DNA of 10,263 nucleotides from Candidatus Dormiibacterota bacterium. GTDB taxonomy: Bacteria > Chloroflexota > Dormibacteria > Aeolococcales > Aeolococcaceae. Numbering within the stretch: the stretch's first letter is position 1; every line of letters begins with the position of its first letter. A program made the position numbers and the translations under genes. Of the stretch, positions 1-5,676 are shown piece after piece. The notes below the pieces were generated by a model. That model worked only from the letters and a program-made list of their open reading frames with translations. It made no database searches and was not told the origin of the DNA. The stretch lies in assembly GCA_955651875.1 (NCBI GenBank), contig CATPAP010000079.1, forward strand, positions 1-10,263, written 5' to 3'.

Positions 1-782
1 GTCAGGGACCGCTCGGTGGGCTCGAATGGGGCGAGGACGAAGATCAATCCGCGCCAGCTCTCCTCTTGGTCGGGGACCTGCCACGCGCTCCAGGCGATGA
101 CGTCATCAGCCGCGCCGGCGACACGTGTCCAGCCCGCCCTGGCGAGCTGGGCGGCGAAGTGGGCCTCGAGGTCCGCGACGGGTCGATCGGTCTGCACCGT
201 CGTCTCGGACGTCCAGCGGCCGTCGGAGCCGCTGCCGCTCTGGCCCGTCATGGCGACGCCCGCAGGAGGGCGGAGCTCCGGCATCAGTTCGCCACCTGGC
301 GGGAGACCGTGGGGACCGCGGGGCATGCGTCTCGCGAACTCGAAGTCGAGCCGCAGCCGCACGTCTGACGGCTGCGCCTCCGCGGTGGTGACACCGACCA
401 CGAGGACCGGGCCGTCAGCCCCGTGGCGGTACATCCGGCCCTCCCCCTGCTCGCTGGAGACGAAGCCTCCGCGCATGGGGCCGAAGTCCTCGAAGGAGCT
501 CCAGCCGCGCCGAGTCAGCTCGGGTTCGTACGCGGCCAGGAGCGCAGCTGGGTCGCCGGGGGTGTCGAGGACAGCCTCCAACGACAGCGGCCGTCCGTGG
601 CGCCAGCGCATCAGGCAGCCGAGGAGCGTCGCACCCGATGGGAGTGGGAGCTCAGGGGTGAGGCCGTCGGGCAGGCGCTCCACGAACAACTCGGTGGCGG
701 TTGGGCCCTGGGGGTGGGGATGGTGGAGGAGTCGCTGGGCGAGCTTGAGGGCCGACTGGTTCGGTGCAGGGTCGTCGGCCAT
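1..782 (-). CDS. Uncharacterised two-module protein, C-terminus cut by window edge
   Basis: This minus-strand frame opens with ATG at 782-780 and stays open for 260 codons to the left edge, so the C-terminus is missing. I do not recognise the family. The visible protein has no signal peptide or membrane segment and looks cytosolic. It appears to contain two related modules, roughly residues 47-130 and 171-250. Each begins with a P-x-G-type turn (G50; G175) and carries a helix ending in a GW pair (ELTRRGW, ending at W94; QLARAGW, ending at W218), followed by a strand-rich stretch. An in-frame TAG at 830-828, which is also the stop of the upstream gene, limits how far the start can move. No good ribosome binding site is seen. 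CACAAT stands seven bases before the ATG, so leaderless expression is possible, but co-transcription with the upstream pair (45 bp gap) is equally likely. Third-position GC is strong, which supports coding. The plus-strand open frames over this stretch give low-complexity R/S/G-rich products and are shadows. Confidence 0.8.
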   Translation of the reverse strand, partial: MADDPAPNQSALKLAQRLLHHPHPQGPTATELFVERLPDGLTPELPLPSGATLLGCLMRWRHGRPLSLEAVLDTPGDPAALLAAYEPELTRRGWSSFEDFGPMRGGFVSSEQGEGRMYRHGADGPVLVVGVTTAEAQPSDVRLRLDFEFARRMPRGPHGLPPGGELMPELRPPAGVAMTGQSGSGSDGRWTSETTVQTDRPVADLEAHFAAQLARAGWTRVAGAADDVIAWSAWQVPDQEESWRGLIFVLAPFEPTERSL

Positions 783-827
783 GTGTCGGATTGTGCGCGG
801 GTCGGGCGGCGCTGGTCGGTCGCTGGG

Positions 828-1331
828 CTAGGTTGGAGGTCGCACGGCCAAGCGCTCGACGACCTCGAAGAGTGGTGGTCGCGAGAACACGCTCGACTCC
901 ACCACCAGCTTCACCGAGCGGTCGCCCCCACCGACGACGACACGCTGGCGCGAGATTACCGCCGCGTCGACGCGCACGGGCTGCAGCGACTGCGGAATGC
1001 CGAACGGCGTCACACCACCGATCTCCATGCCGGTCAGCTCCGCCGTCAGCTCGGGCGCCGCGAAGCTGGCGCGGCGCACGTCCATCAGCTCGCAGCAGCG
1101 GCCGTTGACGTCGAGCCGTGTCGTCGCCAGGACCAGCGTCGCCAGGTGGTGACCCGCGGGGCGGCGTGAGGCGACCACGATGCAGTTGGCGGAGTCCTCC
1201 GGGTCAAAGCCGTACGCCTCACAGAATGCGGCGGTGTCGGCGAGCGACGGATCACACGCGACGGTTTCGTACTCGATGCGCAGCACGGCGAGCGCCACGC
1301 GCACGGCGGCGTGGGTGATCGCTTGGCTCAT
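828..1331 (-). CDS. YbaK/EbsC family aminoacyl-tRNA deacylase-like protein
   Basis: The 167-residue product matches the YbaK/aminoacyl-tRNA deacylase (ProX) fold. Members of this superfamily hydrolyse mischarged aminoacyl-tRNAs (for example Cys-tRNAPro or Ala-tRNAPro) in the cytosol. The family signature is clear: RRASFA (86-91), the segment ELTGMEIGGVTPFGIP (98-113), V-D-A around 121-123, and VVVGGGDRSVKL (131-142). Length is normal for a stand-alone protein. The lysine that E. coli YbaK needs for catalysis (K46, in a VFKTL context) has no obvious counterpart in the stretch SANCIVVASRR (47-57), so substrate and activity are uncertain. This resembles a divergent actinobacterial subfamily known to me only as conserved proteins. 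Start ATG 1331-1329 lies 3 bp after the stop of the esterase gene, which suggests translational coupling; only a weak GAAG-type ribosome site is present. Confidence 0.85.
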   Translation of the reverse strand: MSQAITHAAVRVALAVLRIEYETVACDPSLADTAAFCEAYGFDPEDSANCIVVASRRPAGHHLATLVLATTRLDVNGRCCELMDVRRASFAAPELTAELTGMEIGGVTPFGIPQSLQPVRVDAAVISRQRVVVGGGDRSVKLVVESSVFSRPPLFEVVERLAVRPPT

Positions 1332-1334
1332 GCG

Positions 1335-2042
1335 TCAGGGCTTCGCGTCACGCAGTTCTGCGTGGTACGCCTCGAGCCGGTCGGCGAGCTCTCTCGGGTG
1401 GCTGAATGCGACGAGATGACCGCCGGGGATCTCATCGGCGGTGATCCCCATGCGGTCGCGCGCGACGCGTCGCTGGAACTCCGCCGGCAAGAAGCGATCG
1501 TCGCGCCCGACCAGCACCTTGGTGGGCACATCTGGCCACGCTGTCAGCGTCGACTGTGACGCGAACAGCGTGCCGGACTGCCGGCGGGCATGTCTCGGCG
1601 ACTCGTCGATGACCTGCTGAGGGACGTCGTGGAGGAACGTGGTGAACTCGTCGAAATCTGCGTCTGGGTCACGACCGTCGCGTACGTCCATCTCGCGCTT
1701 GGCCTGGGGCTGGCCGGTGTTGGCCCACCAGTCGCCCGCGGTCTCCCCTAGCGCCGGGATCATCGCGTTCACCAGCACCAGAAGGGAGACGGGGGATTGC
1801 TCACAGACCAGCGGTGCGGTAAAGCCGGCCATCGATTGGGCGACGAGGATGACGCTGGGGCGGTCGCCGATGGCGGCGATGACGGTGTCCGCGTACTCGG
1901 GCAGCCCGCACGTGTCGTCATCGGCGGGCAGGTCGACCGCCACGACGTCGTGACCGCGCTCGCGCAGCTCGTCGACGACGAGGTGCCAGTACCAGGCGAT
2001 GCCGCCGGCCCCGGGGATCAGCACATAGCTCGCGGCGGTCAT
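1335..2042 (-). CDS. Alpha/beta hydrolase (esterase-like)
   Basis: A 235-residue soluble alpha/beta hydrolase of the short EstA/methylesterase/hydroxynitrile lyase-like type. The oxyanion strand and loop appear as YVLIPGAGG (6-14). The nucleophile elbow is AQSMAG (68-73) with Ser70, in which alanine replaces both glycines of the usual G-x-S-x-G. The acid is Asp181 or Asp182 in VGRDDRFLP (178-186), and the histidine is His209 in IPGGHLVAFSHP (205-216). The triad is therefore complete and the enzyme is probably active on a small ester; the substrate cannot be read from the sequence. ATG 2042-2040 is preceded by GGAGAG six bases upstream, a good ribosome site that fixes the start. It is the first gene of a probable minus-strand operon with the YbaK-like gene (3 bp gap). 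A promoter candidate with inverted repeats lies about 70-110 bp upstream. Confidence 0.88.
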   Translation of the reverse strand: MTAASYVLIPGAGGIAWYWHLVVDELRERGHDVVAVDLPADDDTCGLPEYADTVIAAIGDRPSVILVAQSMAGFTAPLVCEQSPVSLLVLVNAMIPALGETAGDWWANTGQPQAKREMDVRDGRDPDADFDEFTTFLHDVPQQVIDESPRHARRQSGTLFASQSTLTAWPDVPTKVLVGRDDRFLPAEFQRRVARDRMGITADEIPGGHLVAFSHPRELADRLEAYHAELRDAKP

Positions 2043-2105
2043 TGCCTGCTCTCCGGTGGTGCGGTGACTGCGATTGGGGCTGGGGCACCTGTGGCTTTCA
2101 GGGAG

Positions 2106-2115
2106 CTGACGTCAG
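2106..2115. promoter_or_regulatory. 10-bp palindrome at the predicted transcription start of the hydrolase operon
   Basis: CTGACGTCAG is a perfect 10-bp palindrome. It overlaps the outer end of the predicted minus-strand -10 box (2114-2119) and covers the expected transcription start, where a bound repressor would block initiation. No regulator gene lies in the window. Operator function is an inference from position and symmetry. Confidence 0.3.
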
Positions 2116-2143
2116 GGTAGGGGCCGCTGAGCACGGTTGTCAG
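2114..2143 (-). promoter_or_regulatory. Sigma-70-type promoter candidate for the hydrolase operon
   Basis: Read on the minus strand, CTGACA (2143-2138) matches the -35 consensus TTGACA at five of six bases. It is followed after 18 bp by TACCCT (2119-2114), an acceptable TAnnnT -10 box for a GC-rich actinobacterium. Transcription would start near 2107 and leave a leader of about 65 nt before the well-placed ribosome site of the hydrolase. Confidence 0.45.
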
Positions 2144-2153
2144 CGTCACAACC
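2135..2153. promoter_or_regulatory. Inverted repeat GGTTGT-N7-ACAACC overlapping the -35 box
   Basis: Two perfect 6-bp arms, GGTTGT at 2135-2140 and ACAACC at 2148-2153, are separated by 7 bp. The left arm overlaps the minus-strand -35 box at 2138-2143. The size (19 bp) and placement between two back-to-back promoter candidates fit a dimeric transcription factor site that could control one or both directions. The binding protein is unknown. Confidence 0.35.
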
Positions 2154-2168
2154 ACCTCATCGGTCCCA

Positions 2169-2197
2169 TAGACTTCGACCGCACCAAACGCTACTCT
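2169..2197 (+). promoter_or_regulatory. Weak promoter candidate for the small gene at 2232
   Basis: TAGACT (2169-2174, four of six -35 matches) and TACTCT (2192-2197, TAnnnT type) are separated by 17 bp. Transcription would begin near 2204, which favours the GTG start at 2232 over the one at 2199. Confidence 0.25.
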
Positions 2198-2231
2198 GGT
2201 GGCTGGGGACGCTTCGGGGGGAATTGGGGGA

Positions 2232-2417
2232 GTGGAAGGACGGCTCTCGCCGACATACCAGCAGCAGGCGCAGTTGCTCGCTGATCTGCGCGAGGATCTC
2301 GACCTGATTCGCTATCCCGCGCGCGTGAGGATGCTGCGCGCGGTGGATGAAGCGGCGCACCGGGCGGACAGCCTGGCGCGGCTGGAACACGCGCTGCTGC
2401 GCCTGCGTCTGCCCTGA
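2232..2417 (+). CDS. Small helical protein of unknown function (61 aa)
   Basis: The frame shows very strong G/C bias at third positions from about 2235 to its TGA at 2415-2417, so I regard it as a real gene although I do not recognise it. The product is charged and almost entirely helix-forming: LLADLREDLDLIR (residues 15-27), then RMLRAVDEAAHRADSLARLE, with leucines and alanines spaced as in a short coiled coil or helical hairpin. It has no membrane segment, cysteine cluster or signal peptide. I chose GTG 2232, which has a G-rich ribosome-site-like run 11-16 bases upstream. A GTG at 2199 would add eleven glycine-rich residues and would overlap the predicted promoter. A small DNA- or protein-binding accessory protein is possible but unproven. 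Confidence 0.5.
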   Translation: MEGRLSPTYQQQAQLLADLREDLDLIRYPARVRMLRAVDEAAHRADSLARLEHALLRLRLP

Positions 2418-2447
2418 GACGCAGCTAAGGCAAGGCCGCTTAGCAGC

Positions 2448-2471
2448 CCCGAGCCGGCCCTAGCGCTCGGG
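2448..2471 (+). terminator. Hairpin after the small gene
   Basis: CCCGAGC (2448-2454) pairs perfectly with GCTCGGG (2465-2471) across a 10-nt loop. It lies 31 bp after the small gene and before the acetyltransferase. No run of T follows, so it would be at best a weak or Rho-assisted terminator. Confidence 0.3.
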
Positions 2472-2528
2472 TCCCCTGATTGCTTCACGGCGGTCTGTGC
2501 CCCTCACCGAGTGCGCCGCCGAAGAACA

Positions 2529-2990
2529 ATGACGGACCATGAGGCGGTGTCCGACGACATCACCGTCCGCCACCTCGGCAGCGGCGACGACAGCCTCGTC
2601 GTTGACGCCGCCGCCCTCTTCGACGATCCACCCCAGCAGCCATGGCTCGAGTCATTCCTCGACGACCCCACCCACCACCTGCTGATCGCGTACCGGAGCG
2701 ACCGGGCGGTGGGTTTCGTCACCGGTGTGGAGACGACCCATCCCGACAAGGGCACGGAGATGTTCGTGTATGAGCTGGGCGTGGATCCCGACGAGCGCCG
2801 TCAGGGTGTTGCCAAGGCCTTGCTCAGTGAGCTGACGACGGTCGCGCGACAACGGGAGTGCTACGGGATGTGGGTGCTCACCGACGTCGAGAATGTCGCC
2901 GCGGTCAACGCGTATCGCACCACGGGGGCCACCCTCGAGGGCGCGCACCTCATGTTCACGTGGGACTTCGCGAACCCGCGCGAGAGTTGA
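2529..2990 (+). CDS. GNAT family N-acetyltransferase, AAC(3)-I-like
   Basis: A 153-residue cytosolic acetyl-CoA-dependent acetyltransferase. The GNAT core is visible as strand beta4 YELGVDP (81-87), the pyrophosphate loop ERRQGVAKALL (89-99) with the R-x-x-G-x-A signature (R90, G93, A95), and the later strand/helix WVLTDVENVAAVNAYRTTGA (115-134). The N-terminal part, with FDDP and a short helix, and the segment EMFVYELGV resemble the aminoglycoside 3-N-acetyltransferase AAC(3)-I group. Many members of that group have unknown substrates, so resistance should not be inferred. ATG 2529 is preferred; a GTG at 2511 in the same frame would add only an arginine-rich MRRRRT-type leader. The ribosome site is poor (GAAGA). 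Confidence 0.85.
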   Translation: MTDHEAVSDDITVRHLGSGDDSLVVDAAALFDDPPQQPWLESFLDDPTHHLLIAYRSDRAVGFVTGVETTHPDKGTEMFVYELGVDPDERRQGVAKALLSELTTVARQRECYGMWVLTDVENVAAVNAYRTTGATLEGAHLMFTWDFANPRES

Positions 2991-3035
2991 GGTCGGCGTT
3001 CAGTTCGGCCTCGTCATCCACCGCGCGTCGCCGGA

Positions 3036-3065
3036 TTGTGGAGCGGCGGCCAGATTGGCTACCGT
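3036..3065 (+). promoter_or_regulatory. Weak promoter candidate for the flavin oxidase
   Basis: TTGTGG (3036-3041) and TACCGT (3060-3065) are spaced by 18 bp and would start transcription about 25 bp before the ATG at 3099. Each box matches consensus at only three positions. Confidence 0.2.
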
Positions 3066-3098
3066 CGCGGAGCGCAAAACGCCCAGGAGAGTGACGAT

Positions 3099-4496
3099 AT
3101 GGCCCAGTTGACCGCAGGCGACGTCGACGCCTTCCGTACCTCATTCACCGGCACCGTGCTCACCTCGGGCGACGACGGCTACGACACCGCCCGCGCCGTC
3201 TGGAACGGCGCCATCGACCGCAGCCCCGCGCTGATCGCGCGCTGCTCCAGCGCCGACGAGGTCGCTCGCGCCATCAGCTTCGCCCGCGAGAACGATCTCG
3301 AGATCGCCGTCCGCGGTGGCGGCCACAACTACGCGGGCTACGCCGTCTCCGAGGGTGGCCTGATGATCGACATCAGCCCCATGAACCAGGTCAGCGTCGA
3401 CCCGCAGGCTCGTCGCGCCGTGGCCGGCGGCGGGGCGACGTGGGAGGCGCTCGACGCAGCCGCCCAGCAGCACGGCCTGGCCACCCCGGGCGGCTTCATC
3501 AGCCACACCGGTATCGGCGGGCTGACACTCGGGGGCGGCGTGGGCTGGCTCACCAAGCGGGCGGGGCTCAGCTGCGACAACCTGGTCAGCGCCGAGGTGG
3601 TCACCGCCGACTCGCTCACCGTCCGCGCGTCCGCGGACGAGAACTCCGACCTGTTCTGGGCGCTGCGCGGCGGCGGCGGCAACTTCGGGGTGGTCACATC
3701 GTTCGAATTCGCGCTCCACGAGGTCGGACCGCTGGTGAACCTCGGCCTGTTCTTCTGGGGCCTCGACAGGGGCACCGAGGCGCTGCGGTTCAGCCGCGAT
3801 TTCCTCGCCAAGCTCCCGGTCGACGCCACCGGCTTCCTCGCCGTGGCCCTGTCCGCGCCGCCCGCGCCGTTCGTCCCCGAGCGGTACCACTTCCTGCCCG
3901 GGCACGCTCTACTGGTGGTCGGGCTCGGCTCTCCCGAGGCTCACGCGGCCGCGGTCGCGCCCATCCGCGAGGCCATGCCACCGCTGTTCGAGTTGGTGAC
4001 GCCGATCCCATACGTCGCGCTGCAGCAGATGTTCAACGAGAGCGCCGCCTGGGGCACGCTCGCCTACGAGAAGGCCCTCTACCTCGACGAGCTCTCTGAC
4101 GCCGCCATCGCGGTGATCGCCGAGCATGCGCCGAAGAAGGCCTCACCCGAATCGTTCTGCCCCACCTTCCTGCTGTCCGGCGCCTTCCTCGAGAAGGCAG
4201 ACGACGACAACGCCTTCGGTGGCGGTCGCACCGGCGGTCTCGTGTTCAACATCAGCGCCGCCGCGCACACGCCCGAGGACTACGAGGCGGATCGCGCGTG
4301 GGTGCGCGCTTTCTGGGAAGCGATGCGTCCGCACGCGCGCGGCACCGGCGGGTACGTCAACTTCCAGTCGGACGTCGACGAGGATCGTGTGCGCGCCTCG
4401 TATGGCCCGGAGAAGTACGCTCGCCTCGCCCAGGCCAAGGCTGCGTGGGACCCGCAGAACGTCTTCCATCTCAACGCCAACATCAGGCCCGCGTAG
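3099..4496 (+). CDS. FAD-linked oxidoreductase, berberine-bridge-enzyme type
   Basis: A 465-residue PCMH/VAO-fold flavoprotein with a C-terminal BBE segment, the usual length for this family (6-hydroxynicotine oxidase, aclacinomycin oxidase and relatives). The N-terminal FAD domain contains VRGGGHNYAG (71-80), in which His76 is the expected site of the 8-alpha-histidyl FAD bond. GFISHTGIGGLTLGGGVGW follows, and then the ADENSDLFWALRGGGGNFGVVTSFEF-type segment that cradles the pyrophosphate. The plant-type second attachment cysteine (G-x-C-P-T-x-G) is replaced by isoleucine, so attachment should be through histidine only. The BBE tail ends in WDPQNVFHLNANI. There is no signal peptide, so it is probably cytosolic and oxidises an alcohol, amine or sugar substrate that I cannot name. 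ATG 3099 has AGGAGA eight bases upstream; frames opening earlier at 3036 lack support. Confidence 0.92.
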   Translation: MAQLTAGDVDAFRTSFTGTVLTSGDDGYDTARAVWNGAIDRSPALIARCSSADEVARAISFARENDLEIAVRGGGHNYAGYAVSEGGLMIDISPMNQVSVDPQARRAVAGGGATWEALDAAAQQHGLATPGGFISHTGIGGLTLGGGVGWLTKRAGLSCDNLVSAEVVTADSLTVRASADENSDLFWALRGGGGNFGVVTSFEFALHEVGPLVNLGLFFWGLDRGTEALRFSRDFLAKLPVDATGFLAVALSAPPAPFVPERYHFLPGHALLVVGLGSPEAHAAAVAPIREAMPPLFELVTPIPYVALQQMFNESAAWGTLAYEKALYLDELSDAAIAVIAEHAPKKASPESFCPTFLLSGAFLEKADDDNAFGGGRTGGLVFNISAAAHTPEDYEADRAWVRAFWEAMRPHARGTGGYVNFQSDVDEDRVRASYGPEKYARLAQAKAAWDPQNVFHLNANIRPA

Positions 4497-4539
4497 CCCC
4501 ACGGGCGCGTCACACCGCGCGGAGTGCCATGCTCGGCGT

Positions 4540-4911
4540 ATGCCGTACCACGTCTCGCCGGATGAGTTCGAACGCATTGCCGGCGACGCCCTCGACAGCA
4601 TCCCCACGCCGCTGCGTGAGCGCATGGACGCCGACAACCTGATCATCGCCATCCAGCAGCGCGTCAGCAGCGATGACCGCGACGACGACATCGACGAGTA
4701 CGTCCTCGGCTACTACCAGGGCGGCGAGGACTCGGTGTTCAGCTCCTCCCCCTACCCGAAGAGGATCGTGCTGCTCCAGGGCAACATCGAGCGCTGGTGC
4801 CGCACGCACGCGGAGCTCGTCGAGCAGGTGCACGACACCGTCCTCCACGAGGTCGCGCACTACTTCGGGATGAGCCACCGCGATATCGAGCAGACCCGGC
4901 TCGGCCACTGA
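4540..4911 (+). CDS. Zincin-like metallopeptidase family protein (Zincin_1)
   Basis: A 123-residue protein of the compact zincin family common in actinobacteria (Pfam Zincin_1, formerly a DUF). The N-terminal helix begins SPDEFERIAGDALDSIP (6-22). The middle strand segment ends in KRIVLLQGNIER (74-85). The zinc site is HEVAHYFGMSH (103-113), giving ligands His103, His107 and His113 with Glu104 as general base. Length and domain order are typical; the segment SSDDRDDDIDE (43-53) is unusually acidic. It has no signal peptide and should be cytosolic. Substrate and physiological role of the family are not established. It lies 43 bp after the oxidase stop. The GGAG at 4521-4524 is rather far from ATG 4540 (15 nt); it is closer to an out-of-frame ATG at 4529, so initiation may be inefficient. 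Confidence 0.87.
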   Translation: MPYHVSPDEFERIAGDALDSIPTPLRERMDADNLIIAIQQRVSSDDRDDDIDEYVLGYYQGGEDSVFSSSPYPKRIVLLQGNIERWCRTHAELVEQVHDTVLHEVAHYFGMSHRDIEQTRLGH

Positions 4912-4959
4912 GGAGCCGGCGCACGGGAATCAGCATGGCCGCCTGTCTGGGTACCGGTG

Positions 4960-4976
4960 TGTAACTCTCACCCGTA
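4960..4976 (+). promoter_or_regulatory. TGTAAC-N7-CGTA motif upstream of the lipoprotein
   Basis: TGTAAC (4960-4965) and CGTA (4973-4976) are separated by seven bases, about 50 bp before the lipoprotein start. The same pair with the same gap occurs at 5652-5668 before the ECF sigma gene. The half-sites look like ECF -35 and -10 elements, but the gap is too short for a normal promoter, so it may be a regulator site or half of a promoter. See the findings. Confidence 0.35.
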
Positions 4977-5023
4977 TCCCCCTCTAACGACTCGCCGACC
5001 TCAGGCATCCTGGAGGGAACGCC

Positions 5024-5515
5024 ATGATTGGACGTGCGCTATTTTGCACCGCTGCGGCCGGAGCGATGGTCGTTCTCAATGCGTGTGGTGGAAGTACCTC
5101 CGCCACCACCACTGGGGGCGGTGCGAGCACTCCAACTCCGGCGCCGGCCACCGTCGCAGTCGGTACTGTCGCTCCACTTGGTCAGATCTTGGTGGATGGC
5201 AAGGGTCGGACTCTTTACCTCTTCGAGGCCGATACGACGACGGCTTCGACGTGCTCGGGAGCGTGTGCCCAGACGTGGCAGCCGTTCACCACTGTGGGGC
5301 CGCCGCAGGCCGGCAGCGGTGCGTCGCAGTCGCTGCTGGCCACTGCGCCGCGCTCCGCTGGCCCAACCCAAGTTACGTACAACGGGCACCCGCTTTACTA
5401 CTTCGCCAGCGATGCCAAGTCGGGCGATGCCACCGGTGAAGGCAACCAGAGCTTCGGGGCGGGCTGGGATGTCCTCTCGCCGGCAGGCGCCAAGATCGAA
5501 AAGCCGGGCGGGTGA
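5024..5515 (+). CDS. Secreted-repeat lipoprotein (COG4315, Yx(FWY)xxD motif)
   Basis: The 163-residue product has a lipoprotein signal peptide: a short N-terminus with Arg4, a hydrophobic core and the lipobox LNAC with lipidated Cys21. A Ser/Thr/Gly/Pro-rich linker (22-47) leads to two copies of the secreted repeat (Pfam Lipoprotein_15). Repeat one carries YLFEAD (65-70), followed by TCSGACAQTWQPF (76-88) with the conserved Cys77/Cys81 pair. Repeat two carries YYFASD (125-130). The function of this family is unknown; it sits outside the membrane, and its Cys pair and aromatic/Asp motifs have led to suggestions of ligand or redox roles. ATG 5024 is fixed by GGAGGG six bases upstream, the strongest ribosome site in the window. 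The gene lies before an ECF sigma/Rieske pair and shares an upstream motif with it, so it may be a target of that regulator. Confidence 0.9.
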   Translation: MIGRALFCTAAAGAMVVLNACGGSTSATTTGGGASTPTPAPATVAVGTVAPLGQILVDGKGRTLYLFEADTTTASTCSGACAQTWQPFTTVGPPQAGSGASQSLLATAPRSAGPTQVTYNGHPLYYFASDAKSGDATGEGNQSFGAGWDVLSPAGAKIEKPGG

Positions 5516-5578
5516 CTGTCTCCGATTTGCTGTCTCAGTGCACACGCCGGCGAGAGGGTTTCGAAGCTGTACCCAACG

Positions 5579-5604
5579 CGGCAGACGCATCAGACGTCTT
5601 GCCG
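5579..5604 (+). terminator. Hairpin after the lipoprotein gene
   Basis: CGGCAGACG (5579-5587) pairs with CGTCTTGCCG (5595-5604), with one bulged base and a 7-nt loop. Two T residues follow. It lies 64 bp past the lipoprotein stop and before the sigma-factor promoter region, where a terminator would be expected, but the T run is poor. Confidence 0.35.
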
Positions 5605-5643
5605 TTCGAGACCTGCGCCGTGGGCTCCTCCTCGGCCATGGAT

Positions 5644-5672
5644 TGACCTTCTGTAACCCGACAGCGTAGACA
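5644..5672 (+). promoter_or_regulatory. Promoter region of the ECF sigma gene, with TGTAAC-N7-CGTA motif
   Basis: TTGACC (5644-5649) and TAGACA (5667-5672) are spaced by 17 bp like a sigma-70-type promoter. TGTAAC (5652-5657) and CGTA (5665-5668) repeat the pair seen before the lipoprotein. Either -10 reading puts the start of transcription at or next to the ATG at 5677, so the message may be leaderless, in keeping with the absence of a ribosome site. Confidence 0.4.
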
Positions 5673-5676
5673 CTCC

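Noticed and set aside
16..831. Plus-strand open frame of 271 codons at the left edge
   Set aside because: Ser/Arg/Gly-rich low-complexity product; the minus-strand frame over the same stretch has proper codon bias and protein-like sequence.
3141..3905. Minus-strand open frame of 254 codons inside the flavin oxidase gene
   Set aside because: Antisense to a well-supported FAD-binding protein and of biased composition.
4529..4542. ATG at 4529 as start of the metallopeptidase
   Set aside because: It is better placed for the GGAG at 4521-4524 but is out of frame with the HExxH protein; ATG 4540 is the in-frame start.
4960..4976. Reading TGTAAC and CGTA as an ordinary ECF -35/-10 promoter
   Set aside because: The 7-bp gap is far shorter than the 15-17 bp used by ECF sigma factors; kept only as a shared motif of unknown role.
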